Shown here piece after piece: positions 22,885-32,406 of a DNA stretch of 64,000 nucleotides (its first letter is position 1; every line of letters starts with the position of its first letter). Source of the stretch: Eubacteriales bacterium. Lineage in GTDB: Bacteria; Bacillota; Clostridia; Lachnospirales; Lachnospiraceae. The notes under the pieces are model-generated. The model did not search any database, was not told the origin of the DNA, and saw nothing but the letters and a program-made list of their open reading frames with translations. The position numbers were made by a program, and so were the translations under genes. The stretch lies in assembly GCA_030524545.1 (NCBI GenBank), contig JAUNGM010000024.1:1-64000 (forward strand), given 5' to 3'.

Positions 22885-24576
22885 TTATTCATCCTCACTT
22901 TCTGCATTTGTATGATTCACATCACTATCGCTGCTGTCATCATCTTCTGCCAGCATTTCTTCATAAGAGCTCCTTAACTCCTTAAAATTCATCTTATTTA
23001 AAAGATAAACCTTCTCATTATCCACAACAGCAGCATAATAATTCACATCATATTCATAGAAATCCACATTTACACTTGCATTATCCAAACTGTGGAAAAC
23101 TATTCTCATTTCCGGATTATCTTCTGGAGAATATTCTTCTGTAAGTCTTTTCTGTCCTGATATATTGATCAGTTTATTATAAAACGTAGTAAAATCAATA
23201 TCATCCAATTTTTCTCCGTTCAGCAGATAAGTAATTACAGTTTCTGTCTCTGGTTCACTTTCCTCATCATCTGCAGTTTCATCAGATGAGTCCTCCGTAA
23301 TTTCGGAACTATCAGCAGTCTCTTCTGCAGAATCTTCCGTTGTTCCGGAACTGTCAGCAGTCTCTTCTGCAGAATCTTCCATTTCTTCGGAGCTTTCTGC
23401 CTCCTTCGTGCTCTCATCCTCAATCACAACTGTTTCACGTGAAACATCAATCGTGTTCTTCTGCCCATTCAGATCAATATCAAGGCTATCCAGGTCATTA
23501 ATAGAAAGATAATTCACTGTCATATCCCACATAGCAGATACATCTTTATCAATCACCGTCGAAAGCAGATCATTTGACATTGTATAAACCTGATTACTTC
23601 CGTCAACTGAAACATATCTGGAATCAGACTCCGCTTCATTACCAACTGTGAGAACCAGTTTCTTCTGAATCATTACAGGTTCAGTCTCTTCCTCCGTTTC
23701 TTCATTGGTATCATCATCCTCATCCGTTTCTGTTTCTTCCTCTTCTTCATAATCAATCGTTACAACTGCATAAGGATTATCGAATCCATATTCTTTTTCA
23801 TCCGTACAGTTATAATCTACAAACGATTCATACTCCATACTGGCAACAGAAGATGTCAAACTGCTCATTTTCGCTGAATCTGCCTTTTCCTTGTTACCGT
23901 CACTCACATCACTGATAATATCCCACAGTCCGGTATCCTCATTCTTTTCAGCAACATAAGAATTTTTCTCCTGCTCAACGGTAACCTTGGAAATCGTAGA
24001 AGAATCAACAGTAGGAAAATCCTGCGATTCGGCATAATCATAAAGATCATTCATAAAAGAACTAATCACTGTATTAGATACAACATAAACCGTACTCTTG
24101 TCCTCATCTTTTCCTATATAATATTGGCTGGTAGAATCGTTCAGCATTCCAACACGAAGAACAACGCTCTCTTCACCATCGTCTTCACTTTCCACTGTAA
24201 CAGTAATTGTGTTCTCCGGACTGTCCAATCCATATTCACTCAAATCTTCTACATCATCAAGCACACGATCCGCATCCACAGAGGAAATATTAGAAGCAGC
24301 ACTATCTAAAACATCCTGATCGACCGGAAAATCCTTTTCATCTTCTTTGACCCACAGGCCATCTTCCTTCATGAATGTTACCTCTTTCTCTTCAATCATG
24401 AATTTCAATGATTTAATATTGTCTGTCTGTGCTTCAAAGACATTCGTCTTTTCCTCTTCCTGCTCTTCCTCTTCTTTTTCCTGGCCTGCCACATAGGATT
24501 TTACTCCAAAATATCCTCCTGTCACCATTCCAAGTACAACTATTGCAAGAACCAATTTCACTGTCTTATTTTTCAT
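22885..24576 (-). CDS. DUF4340 domain protein of the Gld-type ABC operon
   Basis: A 563-residue protein with one N-terminal membrane helix (VKLVLAIVVLGMVTGGYFGV) and a very acidic outer part. DUF4340-type repeats begin near residue 50 (IKSLKFMIEEKEVTFMKEDGLWVKEDEKDFPVDQDVLD), a pattern of beta-rich modules. Around residues 390-435 lies a low-complexity Ser/Glu/Asp/Thr tract of three 14-residue repeats. Proteins of this type accompany GldG-like ABC systems. It overlaps the GldG-like gene by one base (TAATG) and closes the operon. A perfect parS lies inside it. Function unknown. Confidence 0.82.
   Translation of the reverse strand: MKNKTVKLVLAIVVLGMVTGGYFGVKSYVAGQEKEEEEQEEEKTNVFEAQTDNIKSLKFMIEEKEVTFMKEDGLWVKEDEKDFPVDQDVLDSAASNISSVDADRVLDDVEDLSEYGLDSPENTITVTVESEDDGEESVVLRVGMLNDSTSQYYIGKDEDKSTVYVVSNTVISSFMNDLYDYAESQDFPTVDSSTISKVTVEQEKNSYVAEKNEDTGLWDIISDVSDGNKEKADSAKMSSLTSSVASMEYESFVDYNCTDEKEYGFDNPYAVVTIDYEEEEETETDEDDDTNEETEEETEPVMIQKKLVLTVGNEAESDSRYVSVDGSNQVYTMSNDLLSTVIDKDVSAMWDMTVNYLSINDLDSLDIDLNGQKNTIDVSRETVVIEDESTKEAESSEEMEDSAEETADSSGTTEDSAEETADSSEITEDSSDETADDEESEPETETVITYLLNGEKLDDIDFTTFYNKLINISGQKRLTEEYSPEDNPEMRIVFHSLDNASVNVDFYEYDVNYYAAVVDNEKVYLLNKMNFKELRSSYEEMLAEDDDSSDSDVNHTNAESEDE
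23294..23400. repeat. 42-base tandem repeats in the DUF4340 gene
   Basis: A 42-base unit containing TCAGCAGTCTCTTCTGCAG occurs at 23312 and 23354, with a more diverged unit beside them. It encodes repeats of the pattern EDSAEETADSSGTT. The copy number is likely to vary between strains. Confidence 0.8.
23431..23446. promoter_or_regulatory. parS site 4 (inside the DUF4340 gene)
   Basis: A perfect TGTTTCACGTGAAACA in coding sequence, about 2 kb from sites 1 and 2. Confidence 0.93.
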
Positions 24577-26063
24577 TATGCTTTTCTCCTTCTAAACCAC
24601 ACCATAAATCCGGCTACCAGGAAAAATCCAGGAATCAAACCAATTGTACAAATCTTCCAGAAGCTTACATCATAGGCTGTCAATGTCAGATAGGAAACCT
24701 CCAGACTCTTGGAAGGAATAGAAACTGTCGTCGTATCATCTGAACTGCACATCCAGTTCAAAGAAGACATGACAAGCTGCTCATTACCTCCGGATACCAT
24801 CTGATTTACCTGACTATCCATTAAATAAGACGTGGAATAATAAATAATCTGTGTTGTTTTATCATCATCAACGCTTTCCGTAATGCTGACACCAATGTCA
24901 AATGGACCTTCAATATCAGAACTCTCTTTTTCCAATGTATCACCGTTTAGATTTGTCTTTGAATAAGCATTGTCTGAAGTTGTCAGCAGGCTTTCAATAG
25001 TCACCGTATCCCGCACATCATCTGATTTCTGAATTCCCTGTGCATAAGGAGCCAAAACATAATATCCTGCAGAAGCCACTTCAGAAACTGCATCCGTACT
25101 ATTGATCGTCGGAACGAGATAATATGGTGTCTGCATTGCATAGTGATTGCTATCACCCTCAAATACAATGCCATCAGCTCGACTCACACCGTAGTTTACA
25201 AGAATCTCATCAAAATTATCAAGTGTCTCTCCTGTATAATCTGAAAATATCATTGCTTTCCCGCCATTTTCCAGATAATTCAAGATTGCATCCTTTTCAT
25301 CATCTGAAATATCAGAAGCAGGTGAATTAATAAGAAGACAGTCCGCATCTTCCGGAACATTTTCTTCTGTGAGCAGATTCAGGCTCTTAATCTCAATATT
25401 GCTTTTTTCAATGTCCTCTTTAATGGTCGCATTTAACTCCTGCTCTCCATGTCCTTCCAGATTATAAAGAACCGGAAGATTTTCGGATGTTACATATGCA
25501 ATAGCACTTGTGATCTGGCCCTCTCCGTCAAATCCGGTAGTATTATAGCTGTAAGTATTGTAATCAATGCTGGTCTCATACATATTATTGTAATCAACAA
25601 CTTTGCTTCTGTCTCCGCAAACAACAATCAAACTGTTAGATGAAACATTATCGCTGGTATATTCTGACACAAATTTAGGATTAACAACAGGATCTTTTTG
25701 AACGACTTTAACATACCTGGACTCATCCTCATATTTTTCCAGAAGATTAGTGATTGTTTCATCTTCTGAACCACTCTGTGCAATCTGATAAATCGTAATG
25801 TCTTTATCTAAGTCCTTTAAAACGGACTTTGTCTGTTCTCCAATACTGTAAAGCTGTTCTTCACTGATATCCAACTGTGTATACTTCGCCGGAAGTTCTC
25901 CTACAATCAGGTTTACCACAATCACAATCACAATGAAGATTATGCTTATCAGCATACTATAGCTTCCGTTTTTCAGATATTTCTTATTAATGTCTCTTAC
26001 AGATTTCCTGACGGATTCTCTTTCTCTTTCTTTTTCTTTGTTTTTTCGCAAATTCAGTTTCAT
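24576..26063 (-). CDS. GldG-like ABC auxiliary membrane protein
   Basis: A 495-residue protein with a basic cytoplasmic start, a first membrane helix (SMLISIIFIVIVIVVNLIVG) and a large outer domain of the GldG/ABC_transp_aux type (YNLEGHGEQELNATIKEDIEKSNIEIKSLNLLTE; CLLINSPASDISDDEKDAILNYLENGGKAMIFSDYTG). A C-terminal helix (ICTIGLIPGFFLVAGFMVWF) precedes RRRKA. ATG 26063 is chosen over an upstream in-frame GTG because AAGGAGG lies 8 bases before it. It is flanked by the permease and DUF4340 genes. In gliding bacteria GldAFG is a motility ABC complex; here its cargo is unknown. Confidence 0.85.
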   Translation of the reverse strand: MKLNLRKNKEKERERESVRKSVRDINKKYLKNGSYSMLISIIFIVIVIVVNLIVGELPAKYTQLDISEEQLYSIGEQTKSVLKDLDKDITIYQIAQSGSEDETITNLLEKYEDESRYVKVVQKDPVVNPKFVSEYTSDNVSSNSLIVVCGDRSKVVDYNNMYETSIDYNTYSYNTTGFDGEGQITSAIAYVTSENLPVLYNLEGHGEQELNATIKEDIEKSNIEIKSLNLLTEENVPEDADCLLINSPASDISDDEKDAILNYLENGGKAMIFSDYTGETLDNFDEILVNYGVSRADGIVFEGDSNHYAMQTPYYLVPTINSTDAVSEVASAGYYVLAPYAQGIQKSDDVRDTVTIESLLTTSDNAYSKTNLNGDTLEKESSDIEGPFDIGVSITESVDDDKTTQIIYYSTSYLMDSQVNQMVSGGNEQLVMSSLNWMCSSDDTTTVSIPSKSLEVSYLTLTAYDVSFWKICTIGLIPGFFLVAGFMVWFRRRKA

Positions 26064-26076
26064 GCTTCCCACCTCC

Positions 26077-26940
26077 TTAATTCCATCTTCTCTTAGAAAT
26101 AGACTGTACTGTAAGGAACATACATACTACAATCACGGAAATAAAATAAATAATTCCGTTTATATCCAGAATGCTGTTTGTAAAGTTTTCAAAATGCCCG
26201 CTCAGATTGAATATCTCCAGTACCTTCTGAATTCCTCCCTCAAAGAAGCTGGAATTAATCACATAAATGACAATCAGAATAATTTCACCGATGACTCCGA
26301 CAATAGCAGAAATCATCACATTCTTGATCATTGTATAAAGAATAATAGCAACAGCAAGAATCAAAAGCCCGAATGTCACACACGTAGAAAGAGAAGACTC
26401 GGAAAAGAAAGAGGAAATCCCATTCATCATAAAAAATGCAAATAAAATAACAAAGGTCAAAACTGCAGCAATTACCTGGCTCTCAGTAATCGAGGAAATG
26501 AAAACACCAATTGCCAGATTTGCACATCCAAGAAGGAAAAAACCAAGGATGGCAGTATAGGAAGAAGTAAATGACACCTCACCGAATTTTGACATGAGCA
26601 GCGGATACATACACATGATTAAAACCGGGATTGCATAAACCGTTACCAGTGCCAGATATTTTCCCATAACAATCTCTCCTACGGATACAGGAGCTGTAAG
26701 AAGAAGCTGATCTGTCTTCTGTTTCCGTTCTTCTGCAAGAACACGCATGGTCAAAATCGGCACGCCGATTAAAAATACAAAGGTTAAAGCACTTAATGTA
26801 TACTCAAATTTCGGATATGCTGCTGAAAGCTGATATGCCGAAAAATAGACACCTGTCAAAACCAGTATAAAAAAGATAAACAGATATCCGATCATAGAGG
26901 TCATATAGCTTTTCAATTCTCTCTTATAAATTGCCGTCAT
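26077..26940 (-). CDS. ABC-2 permease, GldF-like
   Basis: A 287-residue membrane protein with six hydrophobic segments (for example YLFIFFILVLTGVYFSAY, FVFLIGVPILTMRVL, TAILGFFLLGCANLAIGVF). It starts MTAIYKRELKSYMTSMIGYLF, with the typical ABC-2/GldF N-terminus, and the cytoplasmic loop has LAEERKQKTDQLLLTAPVSVGEIVMGKY, the usual contact with the ATPase. It overlaps the ATPase gene by 17 bases. The substrate is unknown. Confidence 0.9.
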   Translation of the reverse strand: MTAIYKRELKSYMTSMIGYLFIFFILVLTGVYFSAYQLSAAYPKFEYTLSALTFVFLIGVPILTMRVLAEERKQKTDQLLLTAPVSVGEIVMGKYLALVTVYAIPVLIMCMYPLLMSKFGEVSFTSSYTAILGFFLLGCANLAIGVFISSITESQVIAAVLTFVILFAFFMMNGISSFFSESSLSTCVTFGLLILAVAIILYTMIKNVMISAIVGVIGEIILIVIYVINSSFFEGGIQKVLEIFNLSGHFENFTNSILDINGIIYFISVIVVCMFLTVQSISKRRWN

Positions 26941-27982
26941 GATTCTCTTCCCTTTCTTCTATTATTATATCATCCGAATCTGCTCCCTCAGATTCTTCTT
27001 CGTCTCCTGCAGTCCCGGCATCATTTTCCGGTTTCTCTGCAGGCTTTTTCTCCCCTTCTGTCAGTTCAAGGAATATTTCCTCCAGAGATACTTTTCTGGA
27101 CTGCATTTCCAGAATCGGACAGTTATTTTCTGCCATCTTGTAAAATACCTGTTCACGGATATCTGTATTTTCTTCCGTACTTACAGATACTTTCCACAAA
27201 TCCTGTTCCTTATCTGCGGAAACAGAGATATCTTTTACACCCTCCACTTCTTCAAGACTCTTCTTTATCTGTGCTCTGGAACCTTTTATCAGCATTGTCA
27301 GATTATTGGAACCCTGCGCCAGCTTTCCAAGGTTATCCGGTGTATCGCTGGCTACCAGTTTTCCATGAGAAATAATCAGTACATAATCACAGATTGCGCT
27401 GACTTCTGACAAAATATGTGAGCTTAAAATTACCGTATGTTTCTTCTTCAGATCCATGATCAGTGACCGAATTTCAATAATCTGTTTCGGATCCAAACCA
27501 ACAGTAGGTTCATCCAGAATAATTACTTCGGGATATCCAAGGATTGCCTGTGCAAGCCCTACTCTCTGCCGATATCCTTTGGACAGATTCTTGATCAGGC
27601 GATTTTTCATATCTGTTATTTTAACCATTTCCATGACTTCATCCACCATGGAGGCTCTTTTATCTTTGGGAATTTTCTTCAGATCAGCCGCAAATTTCAG
27701 ATACTCCAGAACGGTCATATCAAAATAAAGCGGCGGCTGTTCCGGCAGATAACCGATACATTTCTTTGCTGCTTCCGGCTCTTCCAGAATGTCGTGTCCG
27801 TCAATGATCACCTGTCCTTCCGTAGATGCAATGTATCCGGTGATCATGTTCATTGTAGTCGATTTTCCAGCACCATTCGGGCCTAAAAAACCATAAATTT
27901 TTCCCTTTTCAATTTGAAAGGAAAGATGGTCAACAGCCGTATGGTCACCATATCTTTTGACCAGATTTTTTACTTCAATCAC
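26924..27982 (-). CDS. ABC transporter ATP-binding protein, GldA-like
   Basis: A 352-residue ATPase: Walker A GFLGPNGAGKSTTMNM (about 31-46), signature LSKGYRQRVGLAQAIL, Walker B VIILDEPTVGLDP and the switch His in ILSSHILSEV. A C-terminal extension after residue 300 is rich in Glu/Asp/Ala. It begins with GTG after AGGAGG. First gene of the four-gene operon ATPase, permease, GldG-like, DUF4340, transcribed from the 27983-28145 gap. Confidence 0.93.
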   Translation of the reverse strand: MIEVKNLVKRYGDHTAVDHLSFQIEKGKIYGFLGPNGAGKSTTMNMITGYIASTEGQVIIDGHDILEEPEAAKKCIGYLPEQPPLYFDMTVLEYLKFAADLKKIPKDKRASMVDEVMEMVKITDMKNRLIKNLSKGYRQRVGLAQAILGYPEVIILDEPTVGLDPKQIIEIRSLIMDLKKKHTVILSSHILSEVSAICDYVLIISHGKLVASDTPDNLGKLAQGSNNLTMLIKGSRAQIKKSLEEVEGVKDISVSADKEQDLWKVSVSTEENTDIREQVFYKMAENNCPILEMQSRKVSLEEIFLELTEGEKKPAEKPENDAGTAGDEEESEGADSDDIIIEEREENHDGNL

Positions 27983-28146
27983 TGTACTCTCCTCCTTAAA
28001 ATCTTTTCACGGGATAGTAAAAAATTACCTTTTTCCGCTTGTTAAAGTGTATGAAAAAGATGTGATGAAATTAGGATAAATTTGTGAGGATTTTGTGAGA
28101 AATATGTGAAAATAAAGTGTTCAAATATATTACAGAAAGATTAGAA

Positions 28147-28172
28147 AAAGAACCCTCAGGATAAGGGTTCTT
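28147..28172 (-). terminator. Terminator overlapping the end of rsmG
   Basis: On the minus strand AAGAACCC pairs with GGGTTCTT, followed by TTTCT. The hairpin overlaps the last codons of rsmG and ends the rpmH-rsmG cluster before the ABC operon. Confidence 0.85.
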
Positions 28173-28878
28173 TCAATGGAGTTCCTGCCTTTCTCGGATA
28201 ACGTGCAGGGGTTGGTTTTACCTTTTCTATTACAACAAGAGAACGGTCGATTTCGGAATCCGGAAGCCTAAAATACAGGATATCCTTTACTTTTCCTCCA
28301 AGGATATGAATTGCTTTTTCCGCCTGCTGTGCTTCCTCCTGAACCTTACCGGATTTATAAGAAATAAAAATTCCTCCAATCTTCACATAAGGCAGGCAGT
28401 ATTCGCTTAAAGTAGCCAGATTAGATACGGCTCTGGAGACGCACAGGTCATATTTTTCCCTGTAAGCTTTGTTTTTGGCAAATTCTTCTGCTCTTCCATG
28501 AATGGCTCTGATATTCTCTAATTTTAACAACCGGAAGGTTTCTTCCAGAAATCCCACACGTTTTTTCAGAGAATCCAGAAGACAGGCTTCCAGATGGGGA
28601 AATGCAATCTTTAAGGGAACTCCCGGAAATCCGGCACCGGTTCCAATATCCATTACCGTCTTTATATTCTCCATAGATACTGCCTTTACACAGGCAAGAC
28701 TATCCAGAAAATGCTTCATCAACACCTCCTGAAACTCTATAATTCCTGTGAGGTTCATCACTTTATTTTTTTCTACAAGATACTCATAAAAGTCTGTAAA
28801 CTGTTTTTCCTGAAGCTCATTAAGCTCTATTCCAAGGGCCCTGCAGCCCTGTCTTAATACAGTTAAATCATATTCCAT
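28156..28878 (-). CDS. rsmG: 16S rRNA (guanine-527-N7)-methyltransferase RsmG
   Basis: A 240-residue SAM methyltransferase (formerly GidB) that modifies G527 of 16S rRNA. The SAM site VMDIGTGAGFPGVPLKIAFP lies near residues 68-87, then CVSRAVSNLATLSEYCLPYVKIGG and late FRLPDSEIDRSLVVIEK. Length and position after mnmG are standard. Loss of RsmG is a known cause of low-level streptomycin resistance; this copy looks intact. It starts 30 bases after mnmG. Confidence 0.96.
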   Translation of the reverse strand: MEYDLTVLRQGCRALGIELNELQEKQFTDFYEYLVEKNKVMNLTGIIEFQEVLMKHFLDSLACVKAVSMENIKTVMDIGTGAGFPGVPLKIAFPHLEACLLDSLKKRVGFLEETFRLLKLENIRAIHGRAEEFAKNKAYREKYDLCVSRAVSNLATLSEYCLPYVKIGGIFISYKSGKVQEEAQQAEKAIHILGGKVKDILYFRLPDSEIDRSLVVIEKVKPTPARYPRKAGTPLKEPLS

Positions 28879-28908
28879 TTTTTTCTCTGCTCCTTCTGTT
28901 TGCGTACC

Positions 28909-30795
28909 CTAATTCCGCGATTTTCCATACTGTTCCAGATATACAAGCAGAACGGAGATATCTGCCGGAGAAACACCGGATATTCTGGATGCCTGTCCTA
29001 TGGAAACCGGACGGTACAGTTCCAGCTTCTGACGTGCTTCAATACGCAGGCTTCCCACTTTTTCGTAGTTCAGATCCTCGGGAATTTTCTTTGCTTCCAT
29101 CTTTTTGAACTGCTCTACCTGCTTTAACTGGCGGCGGATATAACCGTCATATTTGATATTGATATCTGCCTGCTCACGTACATCCCATGGGAGTTCCGGC
29201 CTGTCCGGATCAATGGGGGCTATCATTTCGTAGGATAATTCCGGTCTCCGGATCAGCTCTGCAAGGGTTGTTCCGGATTTCAGAGGAGTACTGTTATGCT
29301 CGTTAAGAAACTCCTGAACCTCCTTTGATGCCCCGATATTTGTATGTTCCACACGATGGATTTCTTCTTTGATCTGTGCTTCTTTCTTCAACACCTTCCG
29401 GTAAGTTTCTTCATCAATCAGACCTGCTTCATAGCCTTTTTTGCGCAGTCTTAAATCTGCATTATCCTGCCGGAGAAGAAGCCTGTATTCCGCACGGCTT
29501 GTCATCATTCTGTATGGTTCATGATTTTCCTTTGTCACAAGGTCATCGATCAATACGCCGATATAAGCTTCCGAACGGTCCAGAATGATCATATCCCGGC
29601 CTTTGATCTTTAAAGCCGCATTCATACCTGCGATTAGGCCCTGGGCAGCGGCCTCCTCATAGCCGGAGCTTCCGTTAAACTGTCCTGCACTGAAAAGTCC
29701 CTTTATCTTCTTAAATTCCAGTGTTGGATAAAGCTGCCTCGGATTAATGCAGTCATATTCAATGGCATAGGCATTTTTTACAATTTTTGCATGTTCCAGC
29801 CCCGGTACGGAATGATACATGGCTTCCTGCACATCCTCGGGAAGGGAGCTTGACATCCCGCCTACATACATCTCATTTGTATAAAGTCCTTCCGGCTCGA
29901 TAAACACCTGATGACGGTTTTTATCTGCAAATCTGACTACTTTGTCTTCAATAGACGGACAATACCGTGGACCAGTTCCCTCAATAGCACCGGAAAACAA
30001 CGGGGATCTATCCAGATTCTGCCGGATAATGTCATGAGTAGTCTCATTTGTGTAGGTCAGCCAGCATGATTTCTGATCGATCTGAACAGATTCCGGATCT
30101 GTGGAAAAGGAAAACGGAACTACTCTTTGATCACCGAATTGTTCTTCCATTTTGGAATAATCAATAGTATTTCCTGCTATTCTAGCCGGAGTTCCTGTCT
30201 TAAAGCGGAATATTTCAATGCCAAGCTCTTTCAGGGAATCAGTCAGATAATTGGCTGCCTGAAGACCGTTAGGACCTGTATAATTGCTTACATCACCATA
30301 AATACAACGCGCCTTTAAGTAAGTCCCTGTACAGAGAACAACTGCCTTGCAGCGGTATACTGCACCCGAATATGTTTTTACACCTGTAATTTCTCCATCC
30401 TCTACGAGAAGCTTTGTCACCTCTCCCTGTTTAATCGTAAGGTTTTCCGTATTTTCCAATGTCTTTCGCATTTCATTGCTATATGCCTGTTTATCTGCCT
30501 GTGCGCGGAGCGAATGGACAGCCGGGCCTTTGGACTGGTTCAGCATTTTTGACTGGATAAATGTTTTATCAATATTTTTGCCCATTTCGCCGCCAAGGGC
30601 ATCCAGTTCCCTTACCAGATGTCCTTTAGAACTTCCTCCTATATTTGGATTACAGGGCATCAGGGCGATACTGTCTACACTTACGGTAAACATGATTGTT
30701 TTCAGGCCCAGCCTTGCACCTGCAAGGGCGGCCTCGCATCCTGCATGTCCTGCACCGACAACAACAATATCATAATCTTCTGTCAGATTTTTCAT
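28909..30795 (-). CDS. mnmG: tRNA U34 carboxymethylaminomethyl enzyme MnmG
   Basis: A 628-residue FAD enzyme (formerly GidA) that works with MnmE to modify U34 of certain tRNAs. The N-terminal Rossmann site is [22 protein letters not shown], followed by [21 protein letters not shown]. Family motifs near the C-terminus include [20 protein letters not shown] and [18 protein letters not shown]. Full length for the family. It lies between mnmE (60-base gap) and rsmG. Confidence 0.97.
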   Translation of the reverse strand: MKNLTEDYDIVVVGAGHAGCEAALAGARLGLKTIMFTVSVDSIALMPCNPNIGGSSKGHLVRELDALGGEMGKNIDKTFIQSKMLNQSKGPAVHSLRAQADKQAYSNEMRKTLENTENLTIKQGEVTKLLVEDGEITGVKTYSGAVYRCKAVVLCTGTYLKARCIYGDVSNYTGPNGLQAANYLTDSLKELGIEIFRFKTGTPARIAGNTIDYSKMEEQFGDQRVVPFSFSTDPESVQIDQKSCWLTYTNETTHDIIRQNLDRSPLFSGAIEGTGPRYCPSIEDKVVRFADKNRHQVFIEPEGLYTNEMYVGGMSSSLPEDVQEAMYHSVPGLEHAKIVKNAYAIEYDCINPRQLYPTLEFKKIKGLFSAGQFNGSSGYEEAAAQGLIAGMNAALKIKGRDMIILDRSEAYIGVLIDDLVTKENHEPYRMMTSRAEYRLLLRQDNADLRLRKKGYEAGLIDEETYRKVLKKEAQIKEEIHRVEHTNIGASKEVQEFLNEHNSTPLKSGTTLAELIRRPELSYEMIAPIDPDRPELPWDVREQADINIKYDGYIRRQLKQVEQFKKMEAKKIPEDLNYEKVGSLRIEARQKLELYRPVSIGQASRISGVSPADISVLLVYLEQYGKSRN

Positions 30796-30855
30796 AATCT
30801 TCTATAGAACCCTCCCTCGTATTTATTCTCAAGCTATTTTATTTCAGAATTTCTT

Positions 30856-32229
30856 TTATTTTCCCATACAGAACTTGCTGAAAATCTCATTTACCAGATT
30901 TTCTCCTACAGATTCCCCTATAATCCGCCCAAGGCTTTCGTACGCATTCATCAGGTCAATGGAAAAGAAATCCTCCGGCATTCCCATATGAATGCTGTTT
31001 TTTACAAGCTCAAGGCTGTTCTTTGCCTCTTCAAGGGCTTCTTTATGGCGGGCATTTGTAATATAAACCTCATCATTAAAGGATAGATTACCGGAGAAAA
31101 ACAGGTTCTTGATTTCCTCCTCAAGCTCCCGGATTCCTGTCTCTTCCACTGCGGAAACAGGTATTACCGTATGTCCGGTTCTTTCCTTTAAATAGTCCAT
31201 ATCAACTGCACTGTCAAGGTCTGTTTTATTATATAGAACAATTGCTTTTTTGTCGTTCAGTATATGGATGATTTCTTCATCATTTTCATCAAGAGGTGTA
31301 GAGGAATCTACTACATAAAGAATCAGGTCTGCATCTTTTGCAATTTCCCTTGCCTTTTCCACACCGATTTTTTCTACAATATCCTTTGTCTCACGTATTC
31401 CTGCCGTATCGATCATCCGAAGAGTCACACCATGAAGATTGATATATTCCTCAAGGATATCTCTGGTCGTTCCGGCAATATCTGTGACAATGGCACGGTT
31501 TTCTCCCACCAGAAGGTTCAGAAGAGAAGATTTTCCGGCATTTGGTTTACCAAGAATTACTGTCTTGATACCCTCACGAATAATCTTGCCGTCGTCCGCA
31601 GATTTCAACAACTTGCTGATCTCCTGGCTTTCTTTATCCACAACTTCCAGAAGTTCCTGTGGATATCCATCCAGGCTGATGTGTTCCGGATCATCCAGAG
31701 CAGATTCGATATAAGCAATATGATAAATCAAATGGCTTCTGATTTCCTTTATGGACCGCATAACAGAGCCTCGAAGCTGTTCCATGGAACTTTTGAGTGC
31801 ATATTCATTCTGAGAATTGATCACATCAATAACTGCCTCTGCCTGAGAAAGATCAAGTCTTCCGTTTAGAAATGCACGCTTAGTAAATTCCCCGGGTTCT
31901 GCAATCTTTGCACCGTTTTTCAGAACAGTTTCCAGGACGCGTTTCATAGCATATACGCCTCCATGACAGTCAATTTCCACCGTATCTTCTCCTGTAAATG
32001 TACGGGGTGCTTTCATAACCATCACGAGAACTTCATCAATCAGTTCGTCTCCATCATAAATATAACCATAGTGAATGGTATGGGTTGGAACACTCTCAAT
32101 TTTCTTTTTGCCGCCCTTTGAGCGGTAGATTCCGGATATTACTTCTATAGAATTTTCACCGCTGATACGCACAATTCCAATACCCGATGCACTCATGGCC
32201 GTTGAAATAGCAGCTATTGTCGTTTCCAT
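30856..32229 (-). CDS. mnmE: tRNA modification GTPase MnmE
   Basis: A 457-residue GTPase. The N-terminal tetrahydrofolate-binding domain (ASGIGIVRISG) is followed by a helical domain and a G domain with P-loop GKPNAGKSS (about 226-234), DIAGTTRD, DTAGIRETKD and NKTD. The C-terminal FCMGK carries the catalytic Cys of the CxGK motif. It partners MnmG. The start follows CAGGAGG. A large hairpin lies in the 177-base gap upstream, before jag. Confidence 0.97.
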   Translation of the reverse strand: METTIAAISTAMSASGIGIVRISGENSIEVISGIYRSKGGKKKIESVPTHTIHYGYIYDGDELIDEVLVMVMKAPRTFTGEDTVEIDCHGGVYAMKRVLETVLKNGAKIAEPGEFTKRAFLNGRLDLSQAEAVIDVINSQNEYALKSSMEQLRGSVMRSIKEIRSHLIYHIAYIESALDDPEHISLDGYPQELLEVVDKESQEISKLLKSADDGKIIREGIKTVILGKPNAGKSSLLNLLVGENRAIVTDIAGTTRDILEEYINLHGVTLRMIDTAGIRETKDIVEKIGVEKAREIAKDADLILYVVDSSTPLDENDEEIIHILNDKKAIVLYNKTDLDSAVDMDYLKERTGHTVIPVSAVEETGIRELEEEIKNLFFSGNLSFNDEVYITNARHKEALEEAKNSLELVKNSIHMGMPEDFFSIDLMNAYESLGRIIGESVGENLVNEIFSKFCMGK

Positions 32230-32277
32230 AATTCCTCCTGATTCTCCGCCTTAGCAAAGATTTTTCATATATAAATA

Positions 32278-32372
32278 AAAAATGTTATTCAGGGTAAAAG
32301 CACACGCCTGTACATTCAATACGATGTACTGATTTACGTGTTATTCACGCTTTCACCTAGAATAACATTTTT
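32278..32372. repeat. 95-base long inverted-repeat hairpin between jag and mnmE
   Basis: AAAAATGTTATTC at the left end (32278-32290) pairs perfectly with GAATAACATTTTT at the right (32360-32372). Pairing continues inward: AGGGTAAAAGC with GCTTTCACCT (one bulge, one mismatch), ACACG with CGTGT, and GTACAT-TCAATACG-ATGTAC at the tip. The whole segment folds as one long hairpin. It could be a miniature mobile repeat or an RNA control element in the jag-mnmE transcript. Confidence 0.7.
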
Positions 32373-32406
32373 AAAGTTTAATTCCTAGTCCCACATTGCA
32401 TAAATT

